DNA of 64,000 nt, taken from Enterobacter huaxiensis. Lineage in GTDB: Bacteria; Pseudomonadota; Gammaproteobacteria; Enterobacterales; Enterobacteriaceae. Shown here one piece after another: positions 40,574 through 50,313 of the stretch (position 1 is the stretch's first letter; the number at the start of each line of letters is the position of its first letter). Made by a program: the position numbers and the translations under genes. The notes beneath the pieces are model-generated. The model did not search any database. It saw only the letters and a program-made list of their open reading frames with translations, and had not been told where the DNA came from. The stretch spans positions 1,984,001 to 2,048,000 of the forward strand of contig NZ_CP043342.1 of assembly GCF_003594935.2 (NCBI RefSeq). The letters run 5' to 3'.

Positions 40574-41199
40574 CGTGTCCAGGGGGTAATCCAATAGCCG
40601 AGGCGCGCTATCAGAGAGTCAAAAATAAACGACAGCATCAGGCTCAGCGCCACGCTGACGACAATAGGCGTCAGAAAATCCTGGTTAAAGCCCGAGAGCA
40701 GCAGCTGCCCCAGACCGCCCTGGCCAATCAGCGCTGTAACGGTGACCAGCCCTACCAGCGTGACCGACGCAATGCGCAGCCCGGCAAACAGGGACGGCGC
40801 AATCAAATGCAGCTCCACGTCAACAAAACGATGCCAGCGCGTGTAGCCCAGCGCCCGGGCCGATTCCAGAACGTCGACGGGCAGTTTTTCAATCCCAGCC
40901 ACAACGTTGCGCAGCAGGATCAGCAGGGAGTAGAGCGTCAATCCGATGATCGAGGTGGTCATCGACAGCCCCGTGAAGGGGATCAGCAGGATAAACAGCG
41001 CCAGCGAGGGGATCGTGAATAACATGCCGCACAGGTAGAGAAGCGGCGGGGCCGCAGCGGGCCAGCGCAGCGTGATACCGATGAGCATGCCGGTCAGGAG
41101 GGTGCCGAAGAACAGCGACACCACCACCAGCTGCGTATGTTGCCAGAGCAGAGCGGCAATCGGCATCTGGTTATCCACTATCCATTGCCAGTCAATCAT
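40570..41199 (-). CDS. ABC transporter permease, OpuCB/YehY type
   Basis: Inner-membrane permease of 209 residues. The ATG at 41199 is used because it overlaps the ATPase stop by eight bases and gives a normal length; the 44 codons upstream lie inside the ATPase gene. The coupling loop is ESARALGYTRWHRFVDVELHLIAP without its last residues (about 115-138), and ALIGQGGLGQLLLSG follows. Second gene of the operon. Confidence 0.87.
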   Translation of the reverse strand: MIDWQWIVDNQMPIAALLWQHTQLVVVSLFFGTLLTGMLIGITLRWPAAAPPLLYLCGMLFTIPSLALFILLIPFTGLSMTTSIIGLTLYSLLILLRNVVAGIEKLPVDVLESARALGYTRWHRFVDVELHLIAPSLFAGLRIASVTLVGLVTVTALIGQGGLGQLLLSGFNQDFLTPIVVSVALSLMLSFIFDSLIARLGYWITPWTR

Positions 41200-42280
41200 A
41201 GCGGTGAATGTCCACGTGCCCGTCCAGCACGCGCTGGAGCAACGTATGAGAGACGCTGCCCTGGTACTGCCCGTCGCCATCGACGCGGACCAGCACGCCT
41301 CCCGGGGCATCAAGCAGCGCGCTGTAGGCAAAACGCAGGGTGTGCAGCGCCTTCAGCGTCAGGGACACCGGCAGCGTTACGCGGCGCTCGGGATCGAGCC
41401 AGTACAGCGGGCGCTGATGTTTATCGAGCACCAGCCGTAGCGGGCTTACCACCGTCGGATGTTGGCTGGAAATCGGCGTGAGCGCCTCATCGACGAGGGT
41501 CACATCGTGGCGCGGAAGTTGGCCAACCTGCAGCCTGCCGAGGCGCTTCAGGTTTGGCTCAGGCCCGATGAAGCGCGCCACAAAATCGTTGGCCGGATGC
41601 GCCAGGATACGATCGGGCGTATCGAACTGGACCAGCACGCCGCCTTCCTGGAAAATCGCGATTTTATCGCCGAGACGAATGGCCTCGTTGATGTCGTGCG
41701 TCACCAGGACAATGGTTTTGTGCAGGCGCTGCTGCAGCGCCAGCAGCTCGTCCTGCAGCTTTTCGCGAACGACCGGGTCGATCGCTGCGAAAGGCTCGTC
41801 CATCAGCAAGATCGGGGGATCGGCAGCCAGGGCTCTGGCAATCGCTACGCGCCCCTGCTGTCCGCCGGACAGCTGATGTGGAAAGCGAGAAAGCAAGCTC
41901 GGGTCGAGGGACATCACCTCAACCAGTTCTTCTATACGCTGCTGAATATGCTTTTTATTCCAGCCCAGCAAACGCGGTACGGTAGCAATATTTTGCGCAA
42001 CGCTACGGTGCGGAAATAAGGCCGCACTTTGCATCACAAAACCTATTTTACGGCGCACCTGAATAATGTCAGCCTCGGCGATTTTAATTCCCTGCACGTA
42101 AACCGAGCCCGCGTCGGGAATATCCAGCTGGTTGATCATCCGTAACAGCGTCGTTTTTCCGCAGCCGCTTGGCCCAACGAAAGTGCAAAACTCGCCGTCG
42201 CTGATGTCGATATTTAAATTACGAATAGCGGCATGCGTACTGCCAGGGTACGTTTTGTTTATGTTTTCAAGTTTGATCAT
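41192..42280 (-). CDS. ABC transporter ATP-binding protein, OpuCA/YehX type
   Basis: ATPase subunit of 362 residues for an osmoprotectant-type importer. Walker A is GPSGCGKTT (about 36-44), the signature LSGGQQGRVAIARAL (about 139-153) and Walker B ILLMDEPFAAIDP. The usual third Gln of the signature is Gly here. A C-terminal extension of about 115 residues resembles a degenerate CBS pair (DGDGQYQGSVSHTLLQRVLD). First gene of a five-gene minus-strand operon with two permeases, binding protein and monooxygenase. The start is the ATG at 42280; the TTG at 42289 is less likely. Confidence 0.88.
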   Translation of the reverse strand: MIKLENINKTYPGSTHAAIRNLNIDISDGEFCTFVGPSGCGKTTLLRMINQLDIPDAGSVYVQGIKIAEADIIQVRRKIGFVMQSAALFPHRSVAQNIATVPRLLGWNKKHIQQRIEELVEVMSLDPSLLSRFPHQLSGGQQGRVAIARALAADPPILLMDEPFAAIDPVVREKLQDELLALQQRLHKTIVLVTHDINEAIRLGDKIAIFQEGGVLVQFDTPDRILAHPANDFVARFIGPEPNLKRLGRLQVGQLPRHDVTLVDEALTPISSQHPTVVSPLRLVLDKHQRPLYWLDPERRVTLPVSLTLKALHTLRFAYSALLDAPGGVLVRVDGDGQYQGSVSHTLLQRVLDGHVDIHRYD

Positions 42281-42411
42281 GGGAAACAATTGCGCCCTGG
42301 GATTATTGCAGTGACATAAAGCACAAATTACAGAGGCGAAGGGAGGGCGGCAAATATGATATTTGCATTTATATTGCCGCTAATTGTCTTTGCCGGAGGC
42401 GCAGGGTAGGC

Positions 42412-42434
42412 CCCTCTCACCGGCGGAGAGAGGG
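42412..42434. repeat. Small inverted repeat after azlD
   Basis: CCCTCTC (42412-42418) and GAGAGGG (42428-42434) with a nine-base loop lie just past the azlD stop. It is a weak relative of the GGGAGAGGG-type elements, perhaps a terminator. Confidence 0.35.
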
Positions 42435-42440
42435 AGCACG

Positions 42441-42761
42441 CTACATCAAAAAATAGCTCAGGCCGGAAAAGGCCACCATGCCCGCAATGACGGTTGCGAA
42501 GAGGCTGCGGGACACGATGCCCGCGAAAGCCGCGATTGCGGCGGCCAGAAGCGAAATACTTACTCCGGATGGCGTCAGCGCCGGTTTGCCCAGCAGCTCT
42601 GCGGTGACGATTGCCGCCATGATGGCCGCCGGAATAAAGCTCAGCCATTGCTGTACAACCGGAGCCAGCCGGAAGCGCGACAGCAGCAGAATGGGTACCG
42701 TACGCATCAGCGCGGTGATCAGGGCTGAAATGAAAATCGCGAGCAGAATATTACGCTCCAT
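42441..42761 (-). CDS. AzlD family branched-chain amino acid exporter subunit
   Basis: A 106-residue membrane protein with three or four helices, small partner of AzlC in a two-part exporter (LIV-E class, like BrnFE/YgaZH). It begins MERNILLAIFISALITALMR. The ATG at 42761 overlaps the end of azlC by 11 bases and has AGGAGG (42770-42775) about ten bases upstream. Valine-like export is inferred from the family. Confidence 0.85.
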   Translation of the reverse strand: MERNILLAIFISALITALMRTVPILLLSRFRLAPVVQQWLSFIPAAIMAAIVTAELLGKPALTPSGVSISLLAAAIAAFAGIVSRSLFATVIAGMVAFSGLSYFLM

Positions 42762-43503
42762 CCTGTTTGCCTCCTTTCGGGAAGAAACGTAGCCCCAGCG
42801 TAGCCAGCGTGGCCGAAACGGAGGCGGCAACGATCACCACCACGCTGGTATCCATGTGCGGGGTGCTCAGCACGGTAATCACCACCGCGGCAGCAATACT
42901 GAACGATTCAAGGGCTTTTTTCCGGCTGGCAAACCAGATAGACAGCACCAGGCCGATAAACATGGAGACCAGGCTGAAGCTCAACCCCTCCATTAATGAC
43001 GCTGGAAGGGCAGAAGCCAGCACCGCGCCCACGACGCAGGCGAGGATCCAGTTCAGCCATGCCGCAAGGTTCAGCCCAAGCATCCAGGCGTAGGGAACGT
43101 GACCGTGCTGGCTGCCTCGCTGCACGGCAACGCCAAAGGTTTCATCGGTGAGCAGCAGGCCACTGATAAGTTTGTGCGCGGTGCTCTGTTCGCGGAAGAA
43201 GACGCTCATGGCCGAGCTCATCAGCAGGTAGCGTAAATTGACCAGGAAGACGCTGAACACGACCGAGGCAACTTCCGCCCCGGCAGCCCAGAGCGAATAA
43301 AAGAGAAACTGCGCCGACCCGGTATAAAGCACGCTTGCCAGCAGCGCGGTTTGTACCGTCGTAAAGCCGGAAAGGGTGCCGATCGCACCGGCGGCAAAGC
43401 CAATGCTCCAGTATCCGGGAATGGTGGGCAGGCAGGCGGTAATTCCTGCCCTGAATTCTGCTCTGGCCTCCGTCTTATGGGAGGCTCCGGTTTTCATTAA
43501 CAT
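42751..43503 (-). CDS. AzlC family branched-chain amino acid exporter subunit
   Basis: A 250-residue membrane protein of the AzlC/YgaZ family. The N-terminal GITACLPTIPGYWSIGFAAG segment is diagnostic, followed by YTGSAQFLFYSLWAAG, LVNLRYLLMSSAMS and LTDETFGV. About eight helices. It overlaps azlD, so the pair is translationally coupled. No Lrp-type regulator gene is adjacent. The ydeP-like gene lies upstream on the same strand, 13 bases away, so the three could share a transcript. Confidence 0.87.
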   Translation of the reverse strand: MLMKTGASHKTEARAEFRAGITACLPTIPGYWSIGFAAGAIGTLSGFTTVQTALLASVLYTGSAQFLFYSLWAAGAEVASVVFSVFLVNLRYLLMSSAMSVFFREQSTAHKLISGLLLTDETFGVAVQRGSQHGHVPYAWMLGLNLAAWLNWILACVVGAVLASALPASLMEGLSFSLVSMFIGLVLSIWFASRKKALESFSIAAAVVITVLSTPHMDTSVVVIVAASVSATLATLGLRFFPKGGKQDGA

Positions 43504-43516
43504 CCATGCTCCAGGG

Positions 43517-45805
<2,289 letters not shown>

Positions 45806-45856
45806 ACCAACTTACCTTATTTTTACAGCGGGCTATGCGCAGTTCAGACCAAAATT

Positions 45857-45875
45857 ATAACGAATTATTATCATT
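45857..45875 (-). promoter_or_regulatory. Weak Fur-like site upstream of the ydeP-like gene
   Basis: On the minus strand AATGATAATAATTCGT matches 12 of 16 bases of AATGATAATCATTATC. The second half is poor, so this is only a candidate. Confidence 0.25.
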
Positions 45876-46274
45876 TTTTTAATAAGTCTCATCATCTGTG
45901 TTGCCCTCCCTGAAGGTTCTGGCACTCAGGTGACTATGTAGCAGTAGTAACATTTCTACTGCGTGAGAATAGGGGGGTTAACGTTTGGTAGCGGAAGAGA
46001 GCGTCTTACAACAGGCATAAGCGTATTGAAGGTTTAGTCAGGCTTAATTGTTAATTGATGAGTGAAAAGAGAAGAGGGCATGAAAAGGATTAAATTGTGG
46101 GGGTTATTTTGCAGGGTGAAATAAACGTTTCTCATGGCGCCTGAGAAATTTCATTAAAGTGATAGAACCAAAAATTAATAAAACATACTTTGCAGATGCA
46201 ACAAAAAATTCATGAAGGATATATTCAAAGAAACCTCAGAAAATCGATAATCTACTAATTATGGTAGTGGTTGA

Positions 46275-46294
46275 AATAACGTAATTGCGTTATT
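46275..46294. promoter_or_regulatory. 20-bp palindrome, possible operator of the T6SS locus
   Basis: AATAACG and CGTTATT flank TAATTG, giving an imperfect 20-bp palindrome (18 of 20 bases) 369 bases before the first T6SS gene. It has the form of a binding site for a dimeric regulator; which one is unknown. Confidence 0.35.
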
Positions 46295-46662
46295 GATAGC
46301 GATTCTCTCTTGTGTTTTTTGTTTATTAATCATGATGTTGCGAGATTTGCACCTGTGTGAATAAGAAGATTTCACCTAAGGGCTAATTAACCTAGGATTA
46401 ATCCTATAATGAGCTGGCGGCGTCATTTAACATCCGTTATGAAAAACGAAATATTGAATTGATGACACGCTTATGTAAACTTGCTTACCGTTTGTCAAAA
46501 TATGTCAGGAATGCGTTGGGCCTTATTCTGAGAGGTTCGTGCGGTAGCTATGCCTCAAAATAGTTACGCTGTGAAATTAACCTGATTATTTTAACAATAG
46601 CACTTAAGTCAAATTTGACCTCCCTTATCTTTATTCATCTCAAAATCGCTACGGAAAAGCAT

Positions 46663-47157
46663 ATGAAAATGCGCGTACTGTTTTCACTTCTGTTTGTTAT
46701 GGCAGTGGCGGGCTGTAAAGCGCCGCAGAAACCTGCGATCACCGACGATACTGTCGTGACCAGTCAGGTCAATGGCGTCACGTTAACTCACCGCCACGCG
46801 GTGCTTCCTCCCGCGGAGTTTTCCCCGGTGAACGAGCCATACCGTGCCATGTATCCTGCATCCCTGATGAGCCGCCCTGACTACGGTGGAAAAGTGATTC
46901 GCACGCTTGAAACCGGCAAAACCTACGTGGTTTTGGGCCAGGTTGAGCATTTCTGGATGGCGCTTGCCGATGAGGGAAGTGAACAGCTGATTGGTTACGT
47001 TCCGATGCGCGCCGTCATCAAGGCCGATCAGTATGAAGCCACGGTGCGTAAACAGGCCATACGTCCAAAAGCACGCAAGAAAACAACCTGTGTCGATGTG
47101 GATGGTAACAGTAAAGCCTGCAAAGACAGCGCTAACGGTACCTGGATCCTGAACTAA
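46663..47157 (+). CDS. T6SS-associated SH3-domain lipoprotein
   Basis: A 164-residue lipoprotein that opens the T6SS operon. The signal peptide ends in VAGC with Cys18 lipidated. The mature part has an SH3-like segment (about 75-120: GGKVIRTLETGKTYVVLGQV, WMALADEG and IGYVPMRAV) and a short C-terminal Cys-containing tail (TTCVDVDGNSKACKD). Similar SH3 lipoproteins accompany some enterobacterial T6SS loci, where they could bind peptidoglycan; the role is not established. The ATG at 46663 follows GGAAAAG; tssJ comes 21 bases later. Confidence 0.75.
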   Translation: MKMRVLFSLLFVMAVAGCKAPQKPAITDDTVVTSQVNGVTLTHRHAVLPPAEFSPVNEPYRAMYPASLMSRPDYGGKVIRTLETGKTYVVLGQVEHFWMALADEGSEQLIGYVPMRAVIKADQYEATVRKQAIRPKARKKTTCVDVDGNSKACKDSANGTWILN

Positions 47158-47178
47158 CGGGTTTCCTGAGCATATTTT

Positions 47179-47682
47179 ATGAACAATAAAAATTTTCATA
47201 AGCTGTGGTTAGCCTTTTACGCGGTGATTTTCGCCCTGGTCAGTGGTTGTACGTCGTCTTCACACAGCGACCCCTCCCGCTACAATCTGCAGTTTCAGGC
47301 TCACCCCCAAATCAACGATTCTGCGCCGCTTAAAGTGAGAGTGCTGCTGCTTAAATCCGATGCGGATTTCATGTCCAGCGACTTCTATTCCCTGCAGAAC
47401 AACGCGTCAGCCACGCTTGGCGCCAACCTGCTCAACAGCGATGTTTTCTTCCTGATGCCGGGCCAGCTTTCGAAAACGCTGAGCGGGCAAAGTTCGCCTG
47501 AGGCGCGCTACATCGGCGTAATGGCGGAATATCAGGCGCTGGATGGAAAAAAATGGCGCGTCTCACTCCCTTTGCCTGTTCCCGGCGAAAACCATCTCTA
47601 CCAGTTCTGGAAATGGTCAGCAGATGAACTCCAGGCCAACGTTTTTCTTGACGTAAATGGTATTCGGGTCATCAGCCAGTAA
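47179..47682 (+). CDS. tssJ: T6SS outer-membrane lipoprotein TssJ
   Basis: A 167-residue lipoprotein that anchors the T6SS membrane complex to the outer membrane and binds the periplasmic part of TssM. The lipobox is VSGC with Cys24. The transthyretin-like beta-sandwich follows: YNLQFQAHPQIND, LKVRVLLLKSDADFMSSDFY (the TssJ loop region) and the C-terminal NVFLDVNGIRVI. Second gene of the operon; tssK follows in 28 bases. Confidence 0.9.
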   Translation: MNNKNFHKLWLAFYAVIFALVSGCTSSSHSDPSRYNLQFQAHPQINDSAPLKVRVLLLKSDADFMSSDFYSLQNNASATLGANLLNSDVFFLMPGQLSKTLSGQSSPEARYIGVMAEYQALDGKKWRVSLPLPVPGENHLYQFWKWSADELQANVFLDVNGIRVISQ

Positions 47683-47710
47683 CGCGCTTCATAACAGGAA
47701 TCACAACATC

Positions 47711-49054
47711 ATGACGAAAGCAGAGAAGGTCGTCTGGACCGAAGGCATGTTCCTGCGTCCACACCATTTTCAGCGGACAGAGAGCTACCTGCTCAACCAC
47801 GTTCGGGAATGGGGTGCGCTGCAGCGGTCCTACCTGTGGGGTTTTCTCGACGTTGAGCTGGATGAGGCGATGCTTCGCCAGGGCTGTGTTGCCCTGAGCT
47901 ACTGCAGCGGTTTGCTGCCTGACGGCACCTTTTTCCAGGTGCGCCAGGATCGTAACGGCCCGGTGCCGCTGAAAATCCCCGATAATCTCACCAATGAAAA
48001 GGTGGTGCTCGCGCTGCCGGTTCGCCGGGGCGATCGTGAAGAGGTTATTTTTAGTGAAGAACAGGCGTCGCTGGCGCGTTTCATCACCTTTGAACAAGAG
48101 GTCGAAGACGATAACGCTATAGCCGTTGGTGATGCAACGGTGCAGTTTGGCCGCCTGCGCCTGACGCTGATGCTGGAAAAAGATTTGACCGCCGAATGGA
48201 CGGCGATAGGGGTGGCGTTCGTCACGGAAAAACGCAACGACAACCATGTGCGGCTGGATAACAGCTACATCCCGCCGATGCTGAATGCAAACAACAGCCC
48301 GCAGCTGTACGGCATGGTTAACGACCTTCACGGCTTACTGGTGCAGCGAAGCCAGCAAATTGGCGGTCGTTTGCGCCAGCCTGGCCGCTTCAACACTTCC
48401 GAGCTGATTGAATTTACATTGCTCTCTCTGGTTAACCGGCATCTGGGTGACGTCTCGCATTTAAAAACCCTGCCTCTGCTTCACCCGGAATCGCTCTGGC
48501 GCAGCTGGCTGCCGTTTGCCACCGAGCTTGCCACCTGGACCTCCCAGCGCAGTGCCGAAAGCGTATTGCCGGTCTACGACCATGATGACCTTGCGGTTTG
48601 TTTCAGCAAGCTCATGCTGATGCTGCGTCAGGGGCTGTCGCTGGTGATGGAAGACCATGCTATTCAGCTGCCGCTTAACGAGCGTTCCCACGGGCTTAAT
48701 ATCGCCACCGTGCCGGAAACCAGCATGGTGCGCGAGTTTGGTTTTGTACTGGCGGTCAAAGCCAACGTCCCCGGCGACCATCTGCAGACCCATTTCCCTG
48801 CACAAATGAAAGTTGCACCGGTGTCTAAAATCCGCGATCTGGTTCAGCTTCAGCTGCCCGGCATTATGCTGCGCGCAATGCCCGTTGCGCCGCCGCAGAT
48901 CCCCTGGCATGCAGGTTACAGCTACTTCGAACTGGAGAAGGGCAGCGAGCTGTGGCACGAGATGGATAAGTCCGGTGCCTTCGCCCTGCATCTTGCAGGG
49001 GAGTTTCCGGGGCTGGATATGGAGTTCTGGGCCATCCGTAGCCCGACAGAATAA
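47711..49054 (+). CDS. tssK: T6SS baseplate protein TssK
   Basis: A 447-residue baseplate subunit that links the baseplate to the TssL/TssM membrane complex. The N-terminus KVVWTEGMFLRPHHFQRTE (about 6-24) is the family hallmark, and the C-terminal domain (WHAGYSYFELEKGSELW) is the part that contacts the membrane complex. The ATG at 47711 gives the normal length; the frame is open a further 18 codons into tssJ without support. Confidence 0.94.
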   Translation: MTKAEKVVWTEGMFLRPHHFQRTESYLLNHVREWGALQRSYLWGFLDVELDEAMLRQGCVALSYCSGLLPDGTFFQVRQDRNGPVPLKIPDNLTNEKVVLALPVRRGDREEVIFSEEQASLARFITFEQEVEDDNAIAVGDATVQFGRLRLTLMLEKDLTAEWTAIGVAFVTEKRNDNHVRLDNSYIPPMLNANNSPQLYGMVNDLHGLLVQRSQQIGGRLRQPGRFNTSELIEFTLLSLVNRHLGDVSHLKTLPLLHPESLWRSWLPFATELATWTSQRSAESVLPVYDHDDLAVCFSKLMLMLRQGLSLVMEDHAIQLPLNERSHGLNIATVPETSMVREFGFVLAVKANVPGDHLQTHFPAQMKVAPVSKIRDLVQLQLPGIMLRAMPVAPPQIPWHAGYSYFELEKGSELWHEMDKSGAFALHLAGEFPGLDMEFWAIRSPTE

Positions 49055-49071
49055 TAAAGCGAGCGCTTAAT

Positions 49072-50310
49072 ATGCAGGAACGACAGGACACCGGCAGCGA
49101 TGCCGCTTTTACCGGAGCCAATAGCAACAACCATCTGGTGGCGGCCGCCAGCCCGCTGCTCAATGCGATTCCGCAGATCCGTCATTCGGTATCCCATGAC
49201 GACCAGGTCGCGTTACGCCAGCGTCTGATCGATGAGATTCGCCGTTTTGAAGTTCGCTGCCAGCAGGCGGGGCTGCCCTACGAAGTGATCGTCGGGGCGC
49301 GTTACTGCCTGTGTACGGCGCTCGATGAGGCCGCCGCGCTCACCCCCTGGGGCAGCAGCGGCGTCTGGTCAAGCAACGGCCTGCTGGTCACGTTCCACAA
49401 CGAAACCTGGGGCGGTGAGAAGTTCTTCCAGCTGTTGGCGCGCCTGTCGCAAAACCCGCGTGAACATATTCTGCTGCTGGAGATGATCAACTACTGCCTG
49501 CTGCTCGGTTTCGAAGGACGCTATCGGGTGCTGGATAATGGCCGCACCCAGCTTGAGACCATTAAGCAGCGCCTGTGGCAGATGATCCGCAGCGTACGCG
49601 GCAGCTACCCGCCACCGCTTTCACCCCACCCGGAAGACAGCCCGGTGCTGCGCAAGCTGTGGCGCCCTATGGTGCCTCTGTGGGCCTGCGTGGCGCTGGT
49701 TGGGTTTATTGCCTGCCTGTTCTACATCATTCTGAACTGGCGTCTTGGCGACAATACCAACCCGGTGCTGGCGAAAATTTACCAGTCGCAGCTGCCGGAA
49801 ACCACTATTCAGCAGCCCGCCCGCCAGCTGCCTGCCGTACTGAACCTGCGCGGCTTCCTGAAGCCGGAAATTGATGCCGGCCTGGTGGCGGTGAAGGATG
49901 AAGCCGATCGTAGCGTGGTGATCCTCAAAGGCGACGGGCTGTTTGCTTCGGCTTCAACCGTGGTACGCGATCGTTATCAGCCCGTCATCAACCGTATTGC
50001 ACAGGCGATGAACAACGTTAGCGGAAAAATTTTGGTGGTGGGGTACAGCGATAACGTGCCGATCCGCAGCGCGCGCTTTGCCTCTAACTATGAGCTCTCG
50101 CTGGAGCGCGCCCGGTCTGTGCAAAAACAGCTGCAGGGTAGCCTCTCACAGCCCGATCGCGTGAAAGCCGAAGGGCGGGGCGAGATCAACCCGGTAGCAC
50201 CAAACAATACGCCTGAAAATCGCGCCCGTAACCGCCGTGTGGAAATTACTCTGCTGGTGTCGCCTGAAAATACCCAGGCTGAGCTGAACGGATTGCCGCA
50301 AGGAAACTAA
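49072..50310 (+). CDS. tssL: T6SS membrane protein TssL with OmpA-like domain
   Basis: A 412-residue inner-membrane protein of the DotU/IcmH family. The cytoplasmic DotU domain (about 25-185) has GARYCLCTALDEAA and LGFEGRYRV. One membrane helix lies at about 201-223. The periplasmic C-terminus is an OmpA/MotB-like peptidoglycan-binding domain (KILVVGYSDNVPIR, NYELSLERA and ENRARNRRVEI), making this an evolved TssL that can anchor itself to the cell wall. It is three bases from tssM. Confidence 0.95.
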   Translation: MQERQDTGSDAAFTGANSNNHLVAAASPLLNAIPQIRHSVSHDDQVALRQRLIDEIRRFEVRCQQAGLPYEVIVGARYCLCTALDEAAALTPWGSSGVWSSNGLLVTFHNETWGGEKFFQLLARLSQNPREHILLLEMINYCLLLGFEGRYRVLDNGRTQLETIKQRLWQMIRSVRGSYPPPLSPHPEDSPVLRKLWRPMVPLWACVALVGFIACLFYIILNWRLGDNTNPVLAKIYQSQLPETTIQQPARQLPAVLNLRGFLKPEIDAGLVAVKDEADRSVVILKGDGLFASASTVVRDRYQPVINRIAQAMNNVSGKILVVGYSDNVPIRSARFASNYELSLERARSVQKQLQGSLSQPDRVKAEGRGEINPVAPNNTPENRARNRRVEITLLVSPENTQAELNGLPQGN

Positions 50311-50313
50311 GGA

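Larger units (their letters stand above)
45806..46662. other. Long AT-rich intergenic region before the T6SS genes
   Basis: 857 bases without a credible gene; the open frames are short and lack ribosome sites. It contains a weak Fur-like site near the ydeP-like gene (45857-45875), an 18-of-20 palindrome (46275-46294), and many A/T tracts typical of H-NS-bound DNA. The T6SS promoter should lie in the right half. Confidence 0.6.
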
